A DNA stretch of 64,000 nucleotides from assembly GCF_014652535.1 (NCBI RefSeq), contig NZ_BMYZ01000001.1, forward strand, positions 682,001-746,000. The letters run 5' to 3'. Both the position numbers and the translations under genes were made by a program. The stretch's first letter is position 1; the number at the start of each line of letters is the position of its first letter. The notes below the pieces were generated by a model. It ran no database searches. It was given only the letters and a program-made list of their open reading frames with translations, and was not told where the DNA came from. This DNA is from Cellvibrio zantedeschiae (lineage in GTDB: Bacteria; Pseudomonadota; Gammaproteobacteria; Pseudomonadales; Cellvibrionaceae). Shown one piece after another: positions 42,457 through 51,516 of this stretch.

Positions 42457-44481
42457 ATGCTGAATGTAAATAAACTTATTTGGTGTGGCTGTTTTTCCAT
42501 AGCTTCAGCACAAGCTATGGCTCAAAGTGGCATTGAAACATTGGTCATAACGGGTGAGCGTTCTGGCGCTTCAATCAGTGGTGCGCGACTAGTTGATGCA
42601 GATGAATTTCAGCCGGGCAGCCGAGCCGATGCAGCAGAACTTTTGCAAGGTGTAAATGGTGTGCAAGCTGATAGCCGCTCGAACTACGCACAAGATACAC
42701 GTATCACCTTACGCGGATTCGGGGCGCGTGCGGCCTTTGGTGTGCGCGGATTAAAGCTGCAAATCGATGGTATTCCACTGAGCATGCCGGATGGCCAGGG
42801 TCAGTTCTCAGGCGCAGTCCTGGATGGGGTTGAGCAAGTCAGTGTAGTCACCGGGCCCTCGGCGACACTTTATGGTAATGGGGCGGGTGGGGTAATAAAT
42901 CTTAAAACCGCCATTCCTCAAGCCAATTACATTTCTATAGACACAGCTGCCGACGAAGATGGTTTGGCTCGCCACCATATCCTGGGTGAGTTTCACGATG
43001 GCGCAATGAGTGCTCGCATTCAGGCCAGCAAGTTAAATGCAGAAGGAAATCGGCCCCATGCAAGTGCTGAGCGTGAGCAATTGGGGGCGCAGGTCTATTA
43101 CCAATTTGATAATGGTATTGAAGCCCAATGGCGATTCGATAAAGAGCGTGCACCATTGCTGCAAGATCCGCTCGGCCTTACCCAAACCCAGTGGCAAGAA
43201 GATCCCTATCAATTAAATTCAGGCGCGGAATTTTTTAACACTCGTAAAAGTATTGAGCATTTGCAAAATGCTTTTAGCCTGAGGCAAGAGCGCGGTGACC
43301 AGCGTTGGCAAATTGCGCTTTGGCGCGGTGATCGCCACATCCAGCAATATCTTGCACTGCGTGGCGATGCACTTTCTAACTCCGGCGGTGTAGTGGATTT
43401 ACACCGCAGCTTTAGCGGCGGTAATGGCAATTACACCTGGGATTTTGAGCTGGCGAATTCTCCAGCCAGTTTCACCTTGGGTGGCGAGTGGTCATCCATG
43501 AACGATGCGCGCAAGGGCTACGTGAATAACGCCGGCGTTGCTGGAGATTTGCGCCGCGATGAATTTAATGAAGCGGACAATCATGATGCCTACGCACTTT
43601 TGCAATGGCAGGTGACGGACAAATGGCAATGGTTGCTCGGTGCGCGCCAGTCTCACGTAGAATTGTCAGTAGCAGATTATTTTATTATCCCTGGCAAAAA
43701 TGCGGATGACAGCGGCGATAAAAAATTTTCGCGCTCGTCTGAAACGCTTGCCACTCGTTATCAAATTAATGAACAGATTTCGGTTCGCGCAGCCTTGGGT
43801 AGCGGGTTTGAAACTCCCACGCTAACGGAGATGGCATATACCAACGGCGATAAAGGTTTTAACAATACACTGGATGCAGCTACAAATCGCCAACAAGAAA
43901 TAAGTGTGGATTATCAGGGCAAAAAACTTACCTTGGGTGTAACCGCATTTGCAGTCAAAACGCAGGATGAATTAGTGGTAGACCAATCCAACAATGGTCG
44001 AACCACTTATATCAACGCAACGGCAACCGAGCGTAAAGGTGTAGAATTCAACTCGCGCTACGCATTTAATTCACATGTAGATTTACGCTTGGCCTTGAAT
44101 TATTTGGATGCTCTGTATACGGAAGGACAATTTGATAATTTGCAGTTACCGGGTGTTGCTAAACAAAATCATTATGTACAAATTAATTGGTCACCACTGG
44201 GTAATGAATTGCTTAGGTTGGGTTTAAACGGGGTTCATCGTGGTCAGGTTGCAACTAATGATAATAATCAGGTAAAAGCCCCGTCTTACACTACAGTTGA
44301 TCTTTCGGTGTCTGGTAAATTTAAATTCTATGTGCAGACTGATTGGTGGATAAAGCTTGCAAATATTGGCGACGAAAATTATGTAGGTTCGATTATCGTG
44401 AATCAAACCAATGGCCGCGCATTTGAACCGGCGAGCGGAAGGAATTTAGCCGCGGGTGTTAAATTTGGGTATGAGTTTTAA
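42457..44481 (+). CDS. TonB-dependent outer-membrane receptor, PqqU/YncD-like
   Basis: 674 residues from the ATG at 42457 after AAAGGTGG. A signal peptide ends near AMAQ. The plug domain begins GIETLVITGERSGAS. The block NYAQDTRITLRGFGARAAFGVRG followed by QIDGIPLSMPDGQGQ closely matches E. coli YncD (PqqU), the pyrroloquinoline quinone receptor. The barrel ends YEF with a terminal Phe. Uptake of PQQ or a similar small ligand is inferred from that match. No Fur box was found upstream. Confidence 0.82.
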   Translation: MLNVNKLIWCGCFSIASAQAMAQSGIETLVITGERSGASISGARLVDADEFQPGSRADAAELLQGVNGVQADSRSNYAQDTRITLRGFGARAAFGVRGLKLQIDGIPLSMPDGQGQFSGAVLDGVEQVSVVTGPSATLYGNGAGGVINLKTAIPQANYISIDTAADEDGLARHHILGEFHDGAMSARIQASKLNAEGNRPHASAEREQLGAQVYYQFDNGIEAQWRFDKERAPLLQDPLGLTQTQWQEDPYQLNSGAEFFNTRKSIEHLQNAFSLRQERGDQRWQIALWRGDRHIQQYLALRGDALSNSGGVVDLHRSFSGGNGNYTWDFELANSPASFTLGGEWSSMNDARKGYVNNAGVAGDLRRDEFNEADNHDAYALLQWQVTDKWQWLLGARQSHVELSVADYFIIPGKNADDSGDKKFSRSSETLATRYQINEQISVRAALGSGFETPTLTEMAYTNGDKGFNNTLDAATNRQQEISVDYQGKKLTLGVTAFAVKTQDELVVDQSNNGRTTYINATATERKGVEFNSRYAFNSHVDLRLALNYLDALYTEGQFDNLQLPGVAKQNHYVQINWSPLGNELLRLGLNGVHRGQVATNDNNQVKAPSYTTVDLSVSGKFKFYVQTDWWIKLANIGDENYVGSIIVNQTNGRAFEPASGRNLAAGVKFGYEF

Positions 44482-44565
44482 GTTCGGTGTGCTTGATGCT
44501 CTCGGTAATAGAAATCAACTTCGAGTACGGATATAAAAGCTACCTGTTAATTATTGAGAGATTTA

Positions 44566-47001
44566 GTGAGCCAGGACTTTACATCTAAAAATTTTCTAAA
44601 CAACTTGCCGCAATATCCGTTAACTGAATTGCGCAATGACTTTTTTCGCGCGCTTCACAAAGGAACCTTGTTATTGGAGGCCGAGCCGGGTGCGGGAAAA
44701 TCAACCCTTGCACCACTGTGGATGTTGCATCAGCTGGCCGCTAAACAAAAAATTATATTAGTACAACCTCGTGTACTGGCGGTCCAATCGCTTGCGCAGC
44801 GCTTGGCAGAGTTAGTTGGCGATGAAGTAGGGCAAACAGTAGCTTATCAAGTGCCCTACGATAATTGTGTTGGGGATAGCTCACGGCTAATAGTAATGAC
44901 ACCGGGAATTTTGCTGCAGCATTTGTTGCAAGATCCTACGCTGGAAAATATTGCCTGCGTAATGCTCGACGAAATTCACGAGCGTTCGGTCAACCAGGAT
45001 ACTGCCTGGGCGTGGCTACAAGAAGTACAAATTCTACGTGAAGACTTGCGCATTATTTTAATGAGCGCCACGCCCGATCCACAATTGCAGCAACAAATGC
45101 CGCAACGGTTATTTGCACCGGGGCGTTGCTTTCCCGTTTCAACCCAATATTTGCCTGCAAAAAATAACACACCTTATCCTGAGCGGGTTGAGGATCATGT
45201 TTTACGTGCACTGGTTTCTCATCCAGAATGGCAAGCTGCCACTACGCTGGTTTTTCTTGCGGGCTGGAGTGAGATTGAAAAGTGCACTCAGGCTATTCAA
45301 GCACGTTATCCGAACCAGGCTATTTTTCGATTGCACAGCCGTGTGCCCAATGTTGAGCAGAAACGCGCATTAAATCCTGCGTCGGGTCCGCGCATTATAT
45401 TGGCGACTAATATCGCAGAAACGTCCTTAACAATTGCTGATGTGACCTTAGTGATAGATTCGGGACAAGTGCGCCGCCCCGATTATGAACAGCGTACGGG
45501 CTTAACGCGTTTACGATTATCGCGCATTAGTCAGGCGAGTGCTGATCAGCGTCGTGGCCGTGCCGGGCGTGTACAGCAGGGGCACTGTATTCGCTTATGG
45601 TCACAAGACCAGCCTTTGGCCGCAGCCGATTTGCCAGAAATTCGCGCAACAGATTATTTGCCGCTTGCACTGCGTCTTGCGCACTGGGGAAGCCCTGCCT
45701 TGTCCTTGCCGTGGCTGGAATCCCCCAATAAATTAGCGCTGGATTTTGCGCAACAGCAGTTGCGGCAAATGAAACTGCTAGACGCTGACAATAAAATTAC
45801 TCCAGCGGGGGAGCAGGTGAGCGCATTGGGCACTCATCCGCGCATAGCTGCTTTTTTATTAGCGCAGGAAAAATCTATTGCTGAAGCTGAGATGCTCCTG
45901 GCCTTGGCTTTGCATTTTGATTTGTCGTGCGAAACTGATATAGATGATTTACTGCAACTTGCAGCGCAGGAATTGCAGCGCAATCGCCAGTGGCAACATC
46001 AGCAAAAACGTTGGCTACAAAAATTACAATTAACAATAGTGTCGGCTGATAAGCTTCAAGTAAATAATTTGGCGCGCGCCTTCAGTGATCGCATTGGTTA
46101 CCAACAGGATTCAGGCCGGTTTAGGTTGAATTCTGGCATCAGTGTGGAACCCCAAGCCAAACTTGATTCGCAGTGGGCGGTGTTTCCCATTATTAATTCA
46201 AAGCCTAAAGGTCATAGCGGTATTGGAATAGCTTTGCAATTATCTGCCGATGAGCAACGTAGCCTTAGCCAACAGCAAAGCCGATTGATTCACAAGGGTA
46301 GCATGTGGCAGCTCCACAACGAATGGCGAATGGGCGGGGTCGTTATTGGCGAAGAATTTGTTGCGCTTGCTGCGGAACAAATTCCTAAGCTACTGTTAAA
46401 TTTAATTCAGGAAAAAATTGCTGAAAAAGGTTTAATGCAGCTCAGCTGGAGCGCCAATGCCGAGCGACTTTTACAGCGAGCGCGCTTTGTGCAATCCCAG
46501 TCGCTGCTGGATTTGCCCAATTTGAATGATGAAGCTTTAACCGCAACTTTAGATATTTGGCTTTTGCCTTTTTTAACCGCCCAAACAACGCTGGACCAAT
46601 TGCCTTGGTTGAATGCGTTGGAGTTTTATTTAGGATATGAAAACTGCCAGGCTATAGCGCAAGCCTTGCCAGAAAAAATTGAGTTACCGAGTGGGCGCCA
46701 TGTTGTTGTAGAATTTTCGGCTGAGGGCGTACCGCAGGTGTCGGCAAAGCTGCAAGAATTTTTTGGTTGTGAGCAATTGCAACTGGCGGGTGGCAAGTTA
46801 CCTTTAAAAATTCATTTGCTTTCGCCTAATGGCAGCCCGCTGGCGATTACTATGAATTTACAAACTTTTTGGCGGCAAGCCTATCCGGAAGTTCGCAAAG
46901 AGATGCGCGGTAAATATCCACGGCATCCCTGGCCAGAAAATCCGCTTGAGCATGAAGCTACAGCCTTAACAAAACGAAAGTTGGCATTACAACAAAAATA
47001 A
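44566..47001 (+). CDS. hrpB: ATP-dependent helicase HrpB (DEAH-box)
   Basis: About 811 residues from a GTG at 44566 with GAGAG five bases before it; TTG at 44554 is an alternative. Walker A is EAEPGAGKST, the DEAH box reads DEIHERS, and motif III MSATPD. Motif VI QRRGRAGRVQQG is followed by an HA2 domain and the HrpB C-terminal domain (MRGKYPRHPWPENP). HrpB is a DExH RNA helicase-like protein of unclear role. A gap of 16 bases separates it from the DUF4260 gene. Confidence 0.93.
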   Translation: MSQDFTSKNFLNNLPQYPLTELRNDFFRALHKGTLLLEAEPGAGKSTLAPLWMLHQLAAKQKIILVQPRVLAVQSLAQRLAELVGDEVGQTVAYQVPYDNCVGDSSRLIVMTPGILLQHLLQDPTLENIACVMLDEIHERSVNQDTAWAWLQEVQILREDLRIILMSATPDPQLQQQMPQRLFAPGRCFPVSTQYLPAKNNTPYPERVEDHVLRALVSHPEWQAATTLVFLAGWSEIEKCTQAIQARYPNQAIFRLHSRVPNVEQKRALNPASGPRIILATNIAETSLTIADVTLVIDSGQVRRPDYEQRTGLTRLRLSRISQASADQRRGRAGRVQQGHCIRLWSQDQPLAAADLPEIRATDYLPLALRLAHWGSPALSLPWLESPNKLALDFAQQQLRQMKLLDADNKITPAGEQVSALGTHPRIAAFLLAQEKSIAEAEMLLALALHFDLSCETDIDDLLQLAAQELQRNRQWQHQQKRWLQKLQLTIVSADKLQVNNLARAFSDRIGYQQDSGRFRLNSGISVEPQAKLDSQWAVFPIINSKPKGHSGIGIALQLSADEQRSLSQQQSRLIHKGSMWQLHNEWRMGGVVIGEEFVALAAEQIPKLLLNLIQEKIAEKGLMQLSWSANAERLLQRARFVQSQSLLDLPNLNDEALTATLDIWLLPFLTAQTTLDQLPWLNALEFYLGYENCQAIAQALPEKIELPSGRHVVVEFSAEGVPQVSAKLQEFFGCEQLQLAGGKLPLKIHLLSPNGSPLAITMNLQTFWRQAYPEVRKEMRGKYPRHPWPENPLEHEATALTKRKLALQQK

Positions 47002-47017
47002 CAGACAGGAAATACTT

Positions 47018-47416
47018 ATGAGTAAACTTGAGCAGGGTTATGTTACAGGGCATGTGCGTTGGTTATTGCGCCTGGAAGGCCTTGCCATTTTTCTATTTGC
47101 ATTGATGGCCTATGAATTTATGGGCTTCCAGTGGGGATTTTTTATTTTAGTCTTCCTCGCGCCCGATTTATCTTTCTTCGCCTATTTCCACAGCTCGCGT
47201 GTTGGGGCTATTGCTTATAACACCATGCACTCCTATATTTTACCGCTCATGCTGTTTGCCTACGGCTTTTTTGTGTCTTCATCTAATGCTAATCAATTGG
47301 CGATTATTTGGATTGCGCACATAGGTTTTGACCGTGCATTAGGTTTTGGCGTGAAGTATTCCAAAGGTTTTCGTTACACCCATTTTGGCAAGTTAGGGCA
47401 TAGCAAAGAAAATTAA
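47018..47416 (+). CDS. DUF4260 family membrane protein
   Basis: 132 residues with four membrane helices. FFILVFLAPDLSFFAYF and the C-terminal HIGFDRALGFGVKYSKGFRYTHFGKLG are hallmarks of DUF4260. Function unknown. It follows hrpB closely and starts the run of small plus-strand genes. Confidence 0.8.
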   Translation: MSKLEQGYVTGHVRWLLRLEGLAIFLFALMAYEFMGFQWGFFILVFLAPDLSFFAYFHSSRVGAIAYNTMHSYILPLMLFAYGFFVSSSNANQLAIIWIAHIGFDRALGFGVKYSKGFRYTHFGKLGHSKEN

Positions 47417-47446
47417 TTGTGCCGTGCCAGAAGCGCGGGAGGCCTT

Positions 47447-47737
47447 ATGAATCCGAACAAAGTAGATCGTAACAAGCTTGGCAAGCTGACAGATTTACCA
47501 AATATCGGTAAAGCCATGGCTGCAGATTTGCAATTGCTAGGCATAAACGTTCCCGCTGATTTAATTGCCTGTGATGCCTTTCAACTCTATGACGATTTAT
47601 GTCATTTAACGAACGTTAAGCACGATCCCTGCGTGATAGACGTTTTTATGTCGGTGGTTAGTTTTATGCAAGGCGAACCAGCGCGCCCCTGGTGGGAATA
47701 CACTTCCGCACGGAAAGAAATCTTACGTCAACAATAA
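47447..47737 (+). CDS. Cdd1-family helix-hairpin-helix protein
   Basis: 96 residues from the ATG at 47447 after GCGGGAGG. LGKLTDLPNIGKAMAADLQLLGI is a helix-hairpin-helix module, and KHDPCVIDVFMSVVSFM with PWWEYTSARK is typical of the Cdd1 (pathogenicity locus or mitomycin-resistance-like) family. It possibly binds DNA. Real function unknown. Confidence 0.8.
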   Translation: MNPNKVDRNKLGKLTDLPNIGKAMAADLQLLGINVPADLIACDAFQLYDDLCHLTNVKHDPCVIDVFMSVVSFMQGEPARPWWEYTSARKEILRQQ

Positions 47738-47750
47738 TAAGGTGGTAGCT

Positions 47751-48035
47751 ATGAGCATTACACGTATAAATCATTTTGAAGCCAAAGCTGGCAGCGAAGC
47801 AGATTTACTGGCTTTTATGCAAGACGTAGTTAACGAAGTTAGCAAAGCAGATGGCTGTATCAAATGCCATTTATTAAAAGGTGCAGAAAATAGCGCACAG
47901 CTCGCAGTAATAGAAGAATTGATATCAATCGCACATCACCAAGCCGCGGCCAGTATTATTCCTAAAGAAAGAATCCAGCAAGCAACGGTATTTTTCGCTA
48001 AGCCTCCTTTCGGTATTTACTACACAAACGAATAA
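47751..48035 (+). CDS. ABM-fold monooxygenase-like protein
   Basis: 94 residues from the ATG at 47751 after AAGGTGG. ITRINHFEAKAGSEADLLAFM, then GCIKCHLLKGAENSAQLAVIEE, fits the antibiotic-biosynthesis-monooxygenase dimeric alpha-beta barrel. Members bind small aromatic or haem-like ligands or act as oxygenases. It is 13 bases after the Cdd1 gene, probably one operon. Confidence 0.75.
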   Translation: MSITRINHFEAKAGSEADLLAFMQDVVNEVSKADGCIKCHLLKGAENSAQLAVIEELISIAHHQAAASIIPKERIQQATVFFAKPPFGIYYTNE

Positions 48036-48057
48036 TTAGAAATGGGTAATTCACCTT

Positions 48058-48486
48058 ATGAAAATCACAAATTGGTATTCGAATTTTGCGAAACAAATAT
48101 CGCGCTTTTGTGGTCGCCCTATAGTATTTGTATTTGCCATGGCAACGATATTGGTATGGATTATTAGCGGCCCGCTATTTGATTTCAGCGATACATGGCA
48201 GCTTGTGATTAATACCGCCACTACGATTATTACTTTTCTAATGGTGTTTTTAATTCAGAGCACACAAAATCGTGATACTGAAGCCATTCAAATAAAACTT
48301 GATGAACTTATTCGCGTTACCCAGGGCGCGCACAACAAATTGTTGGATTTAGAGGAGCTTGATGAAGCGCAATTGGATGAGTTTCGTCGTCGCTATGAAA
48401 TACTTGCCAGTCTTGCTCGTGCACGCATTGAAAAAGGTGAGGCCGATACAGACACACCTGAGATCAATGACAAAAGAGCTGAATAA
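48058..48486 (+). CDS. Low-affinity iron permease family protein
   Basis: 142 residues. Two membrane helices at about 22-40 and 48-66 flank the conserved SGPLFDFSDTWQLVINTATTIITF. FLIQSTQNRDTEAIQIKLDELIR follows, diagnostic for this family. A helical cytosolic tail follows. Transport of iron is only inferred from the fungal namesake. The stop lies 26 bases before the sigma gene start. Confidence 0.85.
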   Translation: MKITNWYSNFAKQISRFCGRPIVFVFAMATILVWIISGPLFDFSDTWQLVINTATTIITFLMVFLIQSTQNRDTEAIQIKLDELIRVTQGAHNKLLDLEELDEAQLDEFRRRYEILASLARARIEKGEADTDTPEINDKRAE

Positions 48487-48512
48487 AGCCAACTAAATAA
48501 ACAGGAATCAGA

Positions 48513-49760
48513 TTGGATAACCGCCAGCATATAGTTGCGAATATAAACGAAATCTATCGCCGCGAATCGCGCCGCGTTCTGGCCACGCTTATTCGTTTGT
48601 TACGCGATTTTGATTTGGCTGAGGAAGCATTGCACGATGCCTTTATTGCCGCCCTTGCGAAATGGCCGCTTGAAGGTGTGCCACAAAACCCGCGCGCGTG
48701 GTTAGTATCTACAGGGCGTTTTAAAGCGATTGACCACTTGCGTAGGCGAGCCTTATTTAATAAATCCCTTGCCGGTATTGCGGAGGAACTTGAATCCGCC
48801 GTGAGTGATAGCGAGGAGTGGTTTAACGATTCTATTGAAGATGACCAGTTAAAATTAATTTTTACCTGTTGCCACCCGAGCTTGTCTATTGAGGCCCAGC
48901 TTGCCTTGACCTTGCGTGAAGTGTGCGGGTTAACCACCGAGGAAATAGCGCGCGCTTTTTTAGCGACGCCACCGACAATTGCACAGCGAATTGTGCGCGC
49001 AAAAAATAAAATTCGCGACGCTGCTATTCCCTATGAAATCCCAGCGCAACATGAATTGCCAGCGCGTTTGAATGCGGTTTTGCACACTATTTATTTATTG
49101 TTTAACGAAGGCTATTCCGCGTCATCGGGGGATTTACTTACGCGCCAGCACCTCACACAGGAGGCCATTCGTTTAGGGCGTTTGCTGATAGAGCTTATCC
49201 CGCAATCGGAAGTGTTGGGGTTGTTAGGTTTGATGCTAGTGCAAGATTCGCGCACCACTGCACGTATGGATTCTGAGGGTAATTTGTTAACTCTGGAGCA
49301 GCAGAATCGCTCGTTATGGAATCGTCTACAAATTGCCGAGGCTTCTCAATTTATCCAGCGCGCATTAACTATGGGTGGCTTTGGCGTTTATTCTGTTCAA
49401 GCGGCCATAGCTGCCGTACATGCAGAAGCTACCAATTATGCAGATACCGATTGGCCGGAAATTATTGGGCTCTACGATCTCTTGTTGCGCATGAGTCCAT
49501 CGCCTGTCATCGAACTAAACCGCGCTGTGGCGCTCGCAATGCGCGATGGTGCAGAAGCAGGGTTGCAAGTAATTGACGCTATTAGTGCAAGAGGCGAATT
49601 ACAGGATTACTATCTGTTACATGCTGCACGCGCGGATTTTTACCGCCAGCTCGGCCAGCTAGACGCCGCTCGATCCTCCTACCAGCAGGCGTTAGCATTG
49701 ACTCAACAGGAGCCAGAGCGTCGTTTTTTGCGTGAAAAAATTGCCCGGTTGAGCGCCTAA
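48513..49760 (+). CDS. ECF RNA polymerase sigma factor, ECF42-type with C-terminal extension
   Basis: 415 residues from a TTG with AGGA six bases before it. Sigma region 2 covers about residues 15-85 (RDFDLAEEALHDAFIAALAKWP; FKAIDHLRRRA). Region 4 covers about 120-175 (TLREVCGLTTEEIARAFLATPPTIAQRIVRAKNKIR). A roughly 230-residue C-terminal domain begins IYLLFNEGYSASSG, the signature of the DUF6596/TPR-like extension of group ECF42. That group is known to lack a classical anti-sigma factor and to sit with DGPF/YCII genes, one of which lies at 52483. A matching promoter lies directly downstream. It likely directs transcription of the eight following genes. Confidence 0.88.
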   Translation: MDNRQHIVANINEIYRRESRRVLATLIRLLRDFDLAEEALHDAFIAALAKWPLEGVPQNPRAWLVSTGRFKAIDHLRRRALFNKSLAGIAEELESAVSDSEEWFNDSIEDDQLKLIFTCCHPSLSIEAQLALTLREVCGLTTEEIARAFLATPPTIAQRIVRAKNKIRDAAIPYEIPAQHELPARLNAVLHTIYLLFNEGYSASSGDLLTRQHLTQEAIRLGRLLIELIPQSEVLGLLGLMLVQDSRTTARMDSEGNLLTLEQQNRSLWNRLQIAEASQFIQRALTMGGFGVYSVQAAIAAVHAEATNYADTDWPEIIGLYDLLLRMSPSPVIELNRAVALAMRDGAEAGLQVIDAISARGELQDYYLLHAARADFYRQLGQLDAARSSYQQALALTQQEPERRFLREKIARLSA

Positions 49761-49811
49761 ATTGCCATTTAAAGGGTAATTTTAAAAAAATAAAAATATT
49801 TTTGGTTTGTG

Positions 49812-49838
49812 TGTCGATTTGCAGGATTAGCGAACGAC
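49812..49838 (+). promoter_or_regulatory. Putative ECF42-dependent promoter
   Basis: TGTCGA (49812-49817), a 17-base spacer, then CGAC (49835-49838; CGAAC also at 49831). It lies between the sigma gene stop and the first target gene, 34 bases before its ATG. The elements match the -35 TGTCGA and CGA-type -10 reported for ECF42 as I remember it. Confidence 0.65.
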
Positions 49839-49871
49839 TATTAAGTATCAATCACCCAAAGGAGTTGTGAA

Positions 49872-50330
49872 ATGCAAAAGATCACGCCGTTTTTATGGTT
49901 TAACGACAATGCGCTTGAAGCCGCTGAGTTTTACGCCTCCATTTTCAAGAATTCGGCCATCACTAATGTCACCCATGTGGGCCAAACAGATCGGGTTATG
50001 TCTGTCAGTTTTGAGCTGGAAGGGCAAGCCTTTCATGCGCTTAACGGTGGCCCTCATTTTACCTTTACGCCTGCAATTTCTTTATTTGTTGATTGCAAAG
50101 ACCAGGCAGAAGTCGACGATTTATGGGAACGTTTATCGGCGGACGGTGAAAAGTCCCGCTGTGGATGGCTAAAAGATAAATTTGGATTGTCCTGGCAAAT
50201 TATTCCCACACAAATGAGTCAGCTCTTGCGCGACTCTGATCCTGCAAAAGCTCAAGCGGTCATGAATGCCATGATGCAAATGAGCAAAATTGATATTGCT
50301 GTGTTACAGCAAGCCTACAACAAAATTTAA
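49872..50330 (+). CDS. PhnB-like VOC family protein
   Basis: 152 residues. KITPFLWFNDNALEAAEFYASIFKNS and the closing DKFGLSWQIIPTQMSQLL are typical of the PhnB/3-demethylubiquinone-methyltransferase-like VOC family (Pfam PF06983). Members are mostly uncharacterised; the name methyltransferase is historical. AAGGAG precedes the ATG. It is the first gene behind the putative ECF42 promoter. Confidence 0.88.
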   Translation: MQKITPFLWFNDNALEAAEFYASIFKNSAITNVTHVGQTDRVMSVSFELEGQAFHALNGGPHFTFTPAISLFVDCKDQAEVDDLWERLSADGEKSRCGWLKDKFGLSWQIIPTQMSQLLRDSDPAKAQAVMNAMMQMSKIDIAVLQQAYNKI

Positions 50331-50343
50331 TGAGGAGTTAATG

Positions 50344-50691
50344 ATGAAATATCAAGGTAGCTGCCACTGCGGAAAAATTGCGTTTGAAGCCGAAGGTGAA
50401 ATTGAAGGCGCATTGGCCTGTAATTGTTCTATTTGCCAACGTAAAGGCACGCTTTTATGGTTTGTGCCTGCGGATAAGGTGAACTTGTTAACACCGCGTG
50501 AAAACATCACAACTTACACCTTTAATAAACACATTATTAAGCATCAATTCTGTGGCGTGTGTGGCGTACAACCTTTTGGTGAAGCAATAGATCCAAAAGG
50601 GAATCCAACCTTTGCAATTAATATTCGCTGCATTGAGGGTATAGATCCCTTAGCTGTTCCTGTACACCATTACGACGGCAAATCCCTTTAA
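50344..50691 (+). CDS. GFA-domain protein (glutathione-dependent formaldehyde-activating enzyme-like)
   Basis: 115 residues; GGAG lies six bases before the ATG at 50344 (50341 is an alternative). Zinc ligands lie in GSCHCGKIAF, CNCSICQRKG and FCGVCGVQPF. The domain resembles Gfa/CENP-V proteins, which bind zinc and may scavenge thiol-aldehyde adducts. The role here is inferred as part of the sigma-linked cluster. Confidence 0.87.
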   Translation: MKYQGSCHCGKIAFEAEGEIEGALACNCSICQRKGTLLWFVPADKVNLLTPRENITTYTFNKHIIKHQFCGVCGVQPFGEAIDPKGNPTFAINIRCIEGIDPLAVPVHHYDGKSL

Positions 50692-50708
50692 TTTGTGAAT
50701 AGGAGTGT

Positions 50709-51077
50709 ATGAAAATGACCCAATATGTAGATGGTTTTTTATTGCCGCTGCCGGCAGATAAACTCGATGCTTATAAAGCAATGGCAAACAAAGCCGGTGA
50801 GGTTTGGATGGAGCACGGCGCTTTGGCCTACTGGGAAACCATTGGTGATGACATGAAGTCCGGCGGGAAAATGACATTTGAACAAGCCGCAGGCACTAAA
50901 GAAAATGAGTTGGTAGTATTTGCCTGGGTGGTATATCCCTCGCGTGAAGAGCGCGATGTGATAATGGCAAAAGTGTTTGCTGATCCTCGATTACAAGAAA
51001 ATTCTGAAATGCCATTTGATATGGATCGTATGGCCTATGCCGGTTTTAAACCCCTTGTTGTATTTAACAAAAACTAA
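50709..51077 (+). CDS. DUF1428 family protein
   Basis: 122 residues. QYVDGFLLPLPADKLDAYKAMA and the ending PFDMDRMAYAGFKPLV match DUF1428, a ferredoxin-like dimeric alpha-beta-barrel family. VFAWVVYPSREERD is also conserved. An AGGAG site serves the ATG at 50709 or 50715. Family function unknown; it recurs with YCII and VOC genes. Confidence 0.87.
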   Translation: MKMTQYVDGFLLPLPADKLDAYKAMANKAGEVWMEHGALAYWETIGDDMKSGGKMTFEQAAGTKENELVVFAWVVYPSREERDVIMAKVFADPRLQENSEMPFDMDRMAYAGFKPLVVFNKN

Positions 51078-51094
51078 TGAGTAAGGAGAAAAAA

Positions 51095-51496
51095 ATGGCC
51101 AAGCAAATATTTGTGAATTTAGCGGTTAAGGATTTACCAAAATCCAAAACATTTTTTGGAAGCCTGGGTTATAGCTTTAATCCGCAATTTACCAACGATG
51201 ACGCTGCCTGCATGGTGATTAGCGACACTATCTATGTCATGTTGTTAACTGAACCTTTCTTTAAAGGCTTTACAAGTAAAGAGTTAGTTGATGCAAAAAA
51301 ATCTACAGAAGTGTTGGTGTGTTTGTCCTCTGAAAGTCGCGCAGATGTTGAAGAGACTGTACGAAAAGCTGTAGCTGCCGGTGGAAGAATTTATAACGAG
51401 CCGCAAGATCACGGCTTTATGTACTGCCACGGTTTTGAGGATTTGGATGGTCATCAATGGGAATTTGCGTTTATGGAACCGAGCCATATTCAATAA
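51095..51496 (+). CDS. VOC family protein (lactoylglutathione-lyase-like)
   Basis: 133 residues from the ATG at 51095 with AAGGAG six bases before; an ATG at 51077 overlaps the previous stop but has no ribosome site. IFVNLAVKDLPKSKTFFGSLG begins the first module, and GFMYCHGFEDLDGHQWEFAFM ends the second. It is paralogous to the next gene. Confidence 0.85.
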   Translation: MAKQIFVNLAVKDLPKSKTFFGSLGYSFNPQFTNDDAACMVISDTIYVMLLTEPFFKGFTSKELVDAKKSTEVLVCLSSESRADVEETVRKAVAAGGRIYNEPQDHGFMYCHGFEDLDGHQWEFAFMEPSHIQ

Positions 51497-51516
51497 TCGG
51501 AATTACGGAGTCAGCC

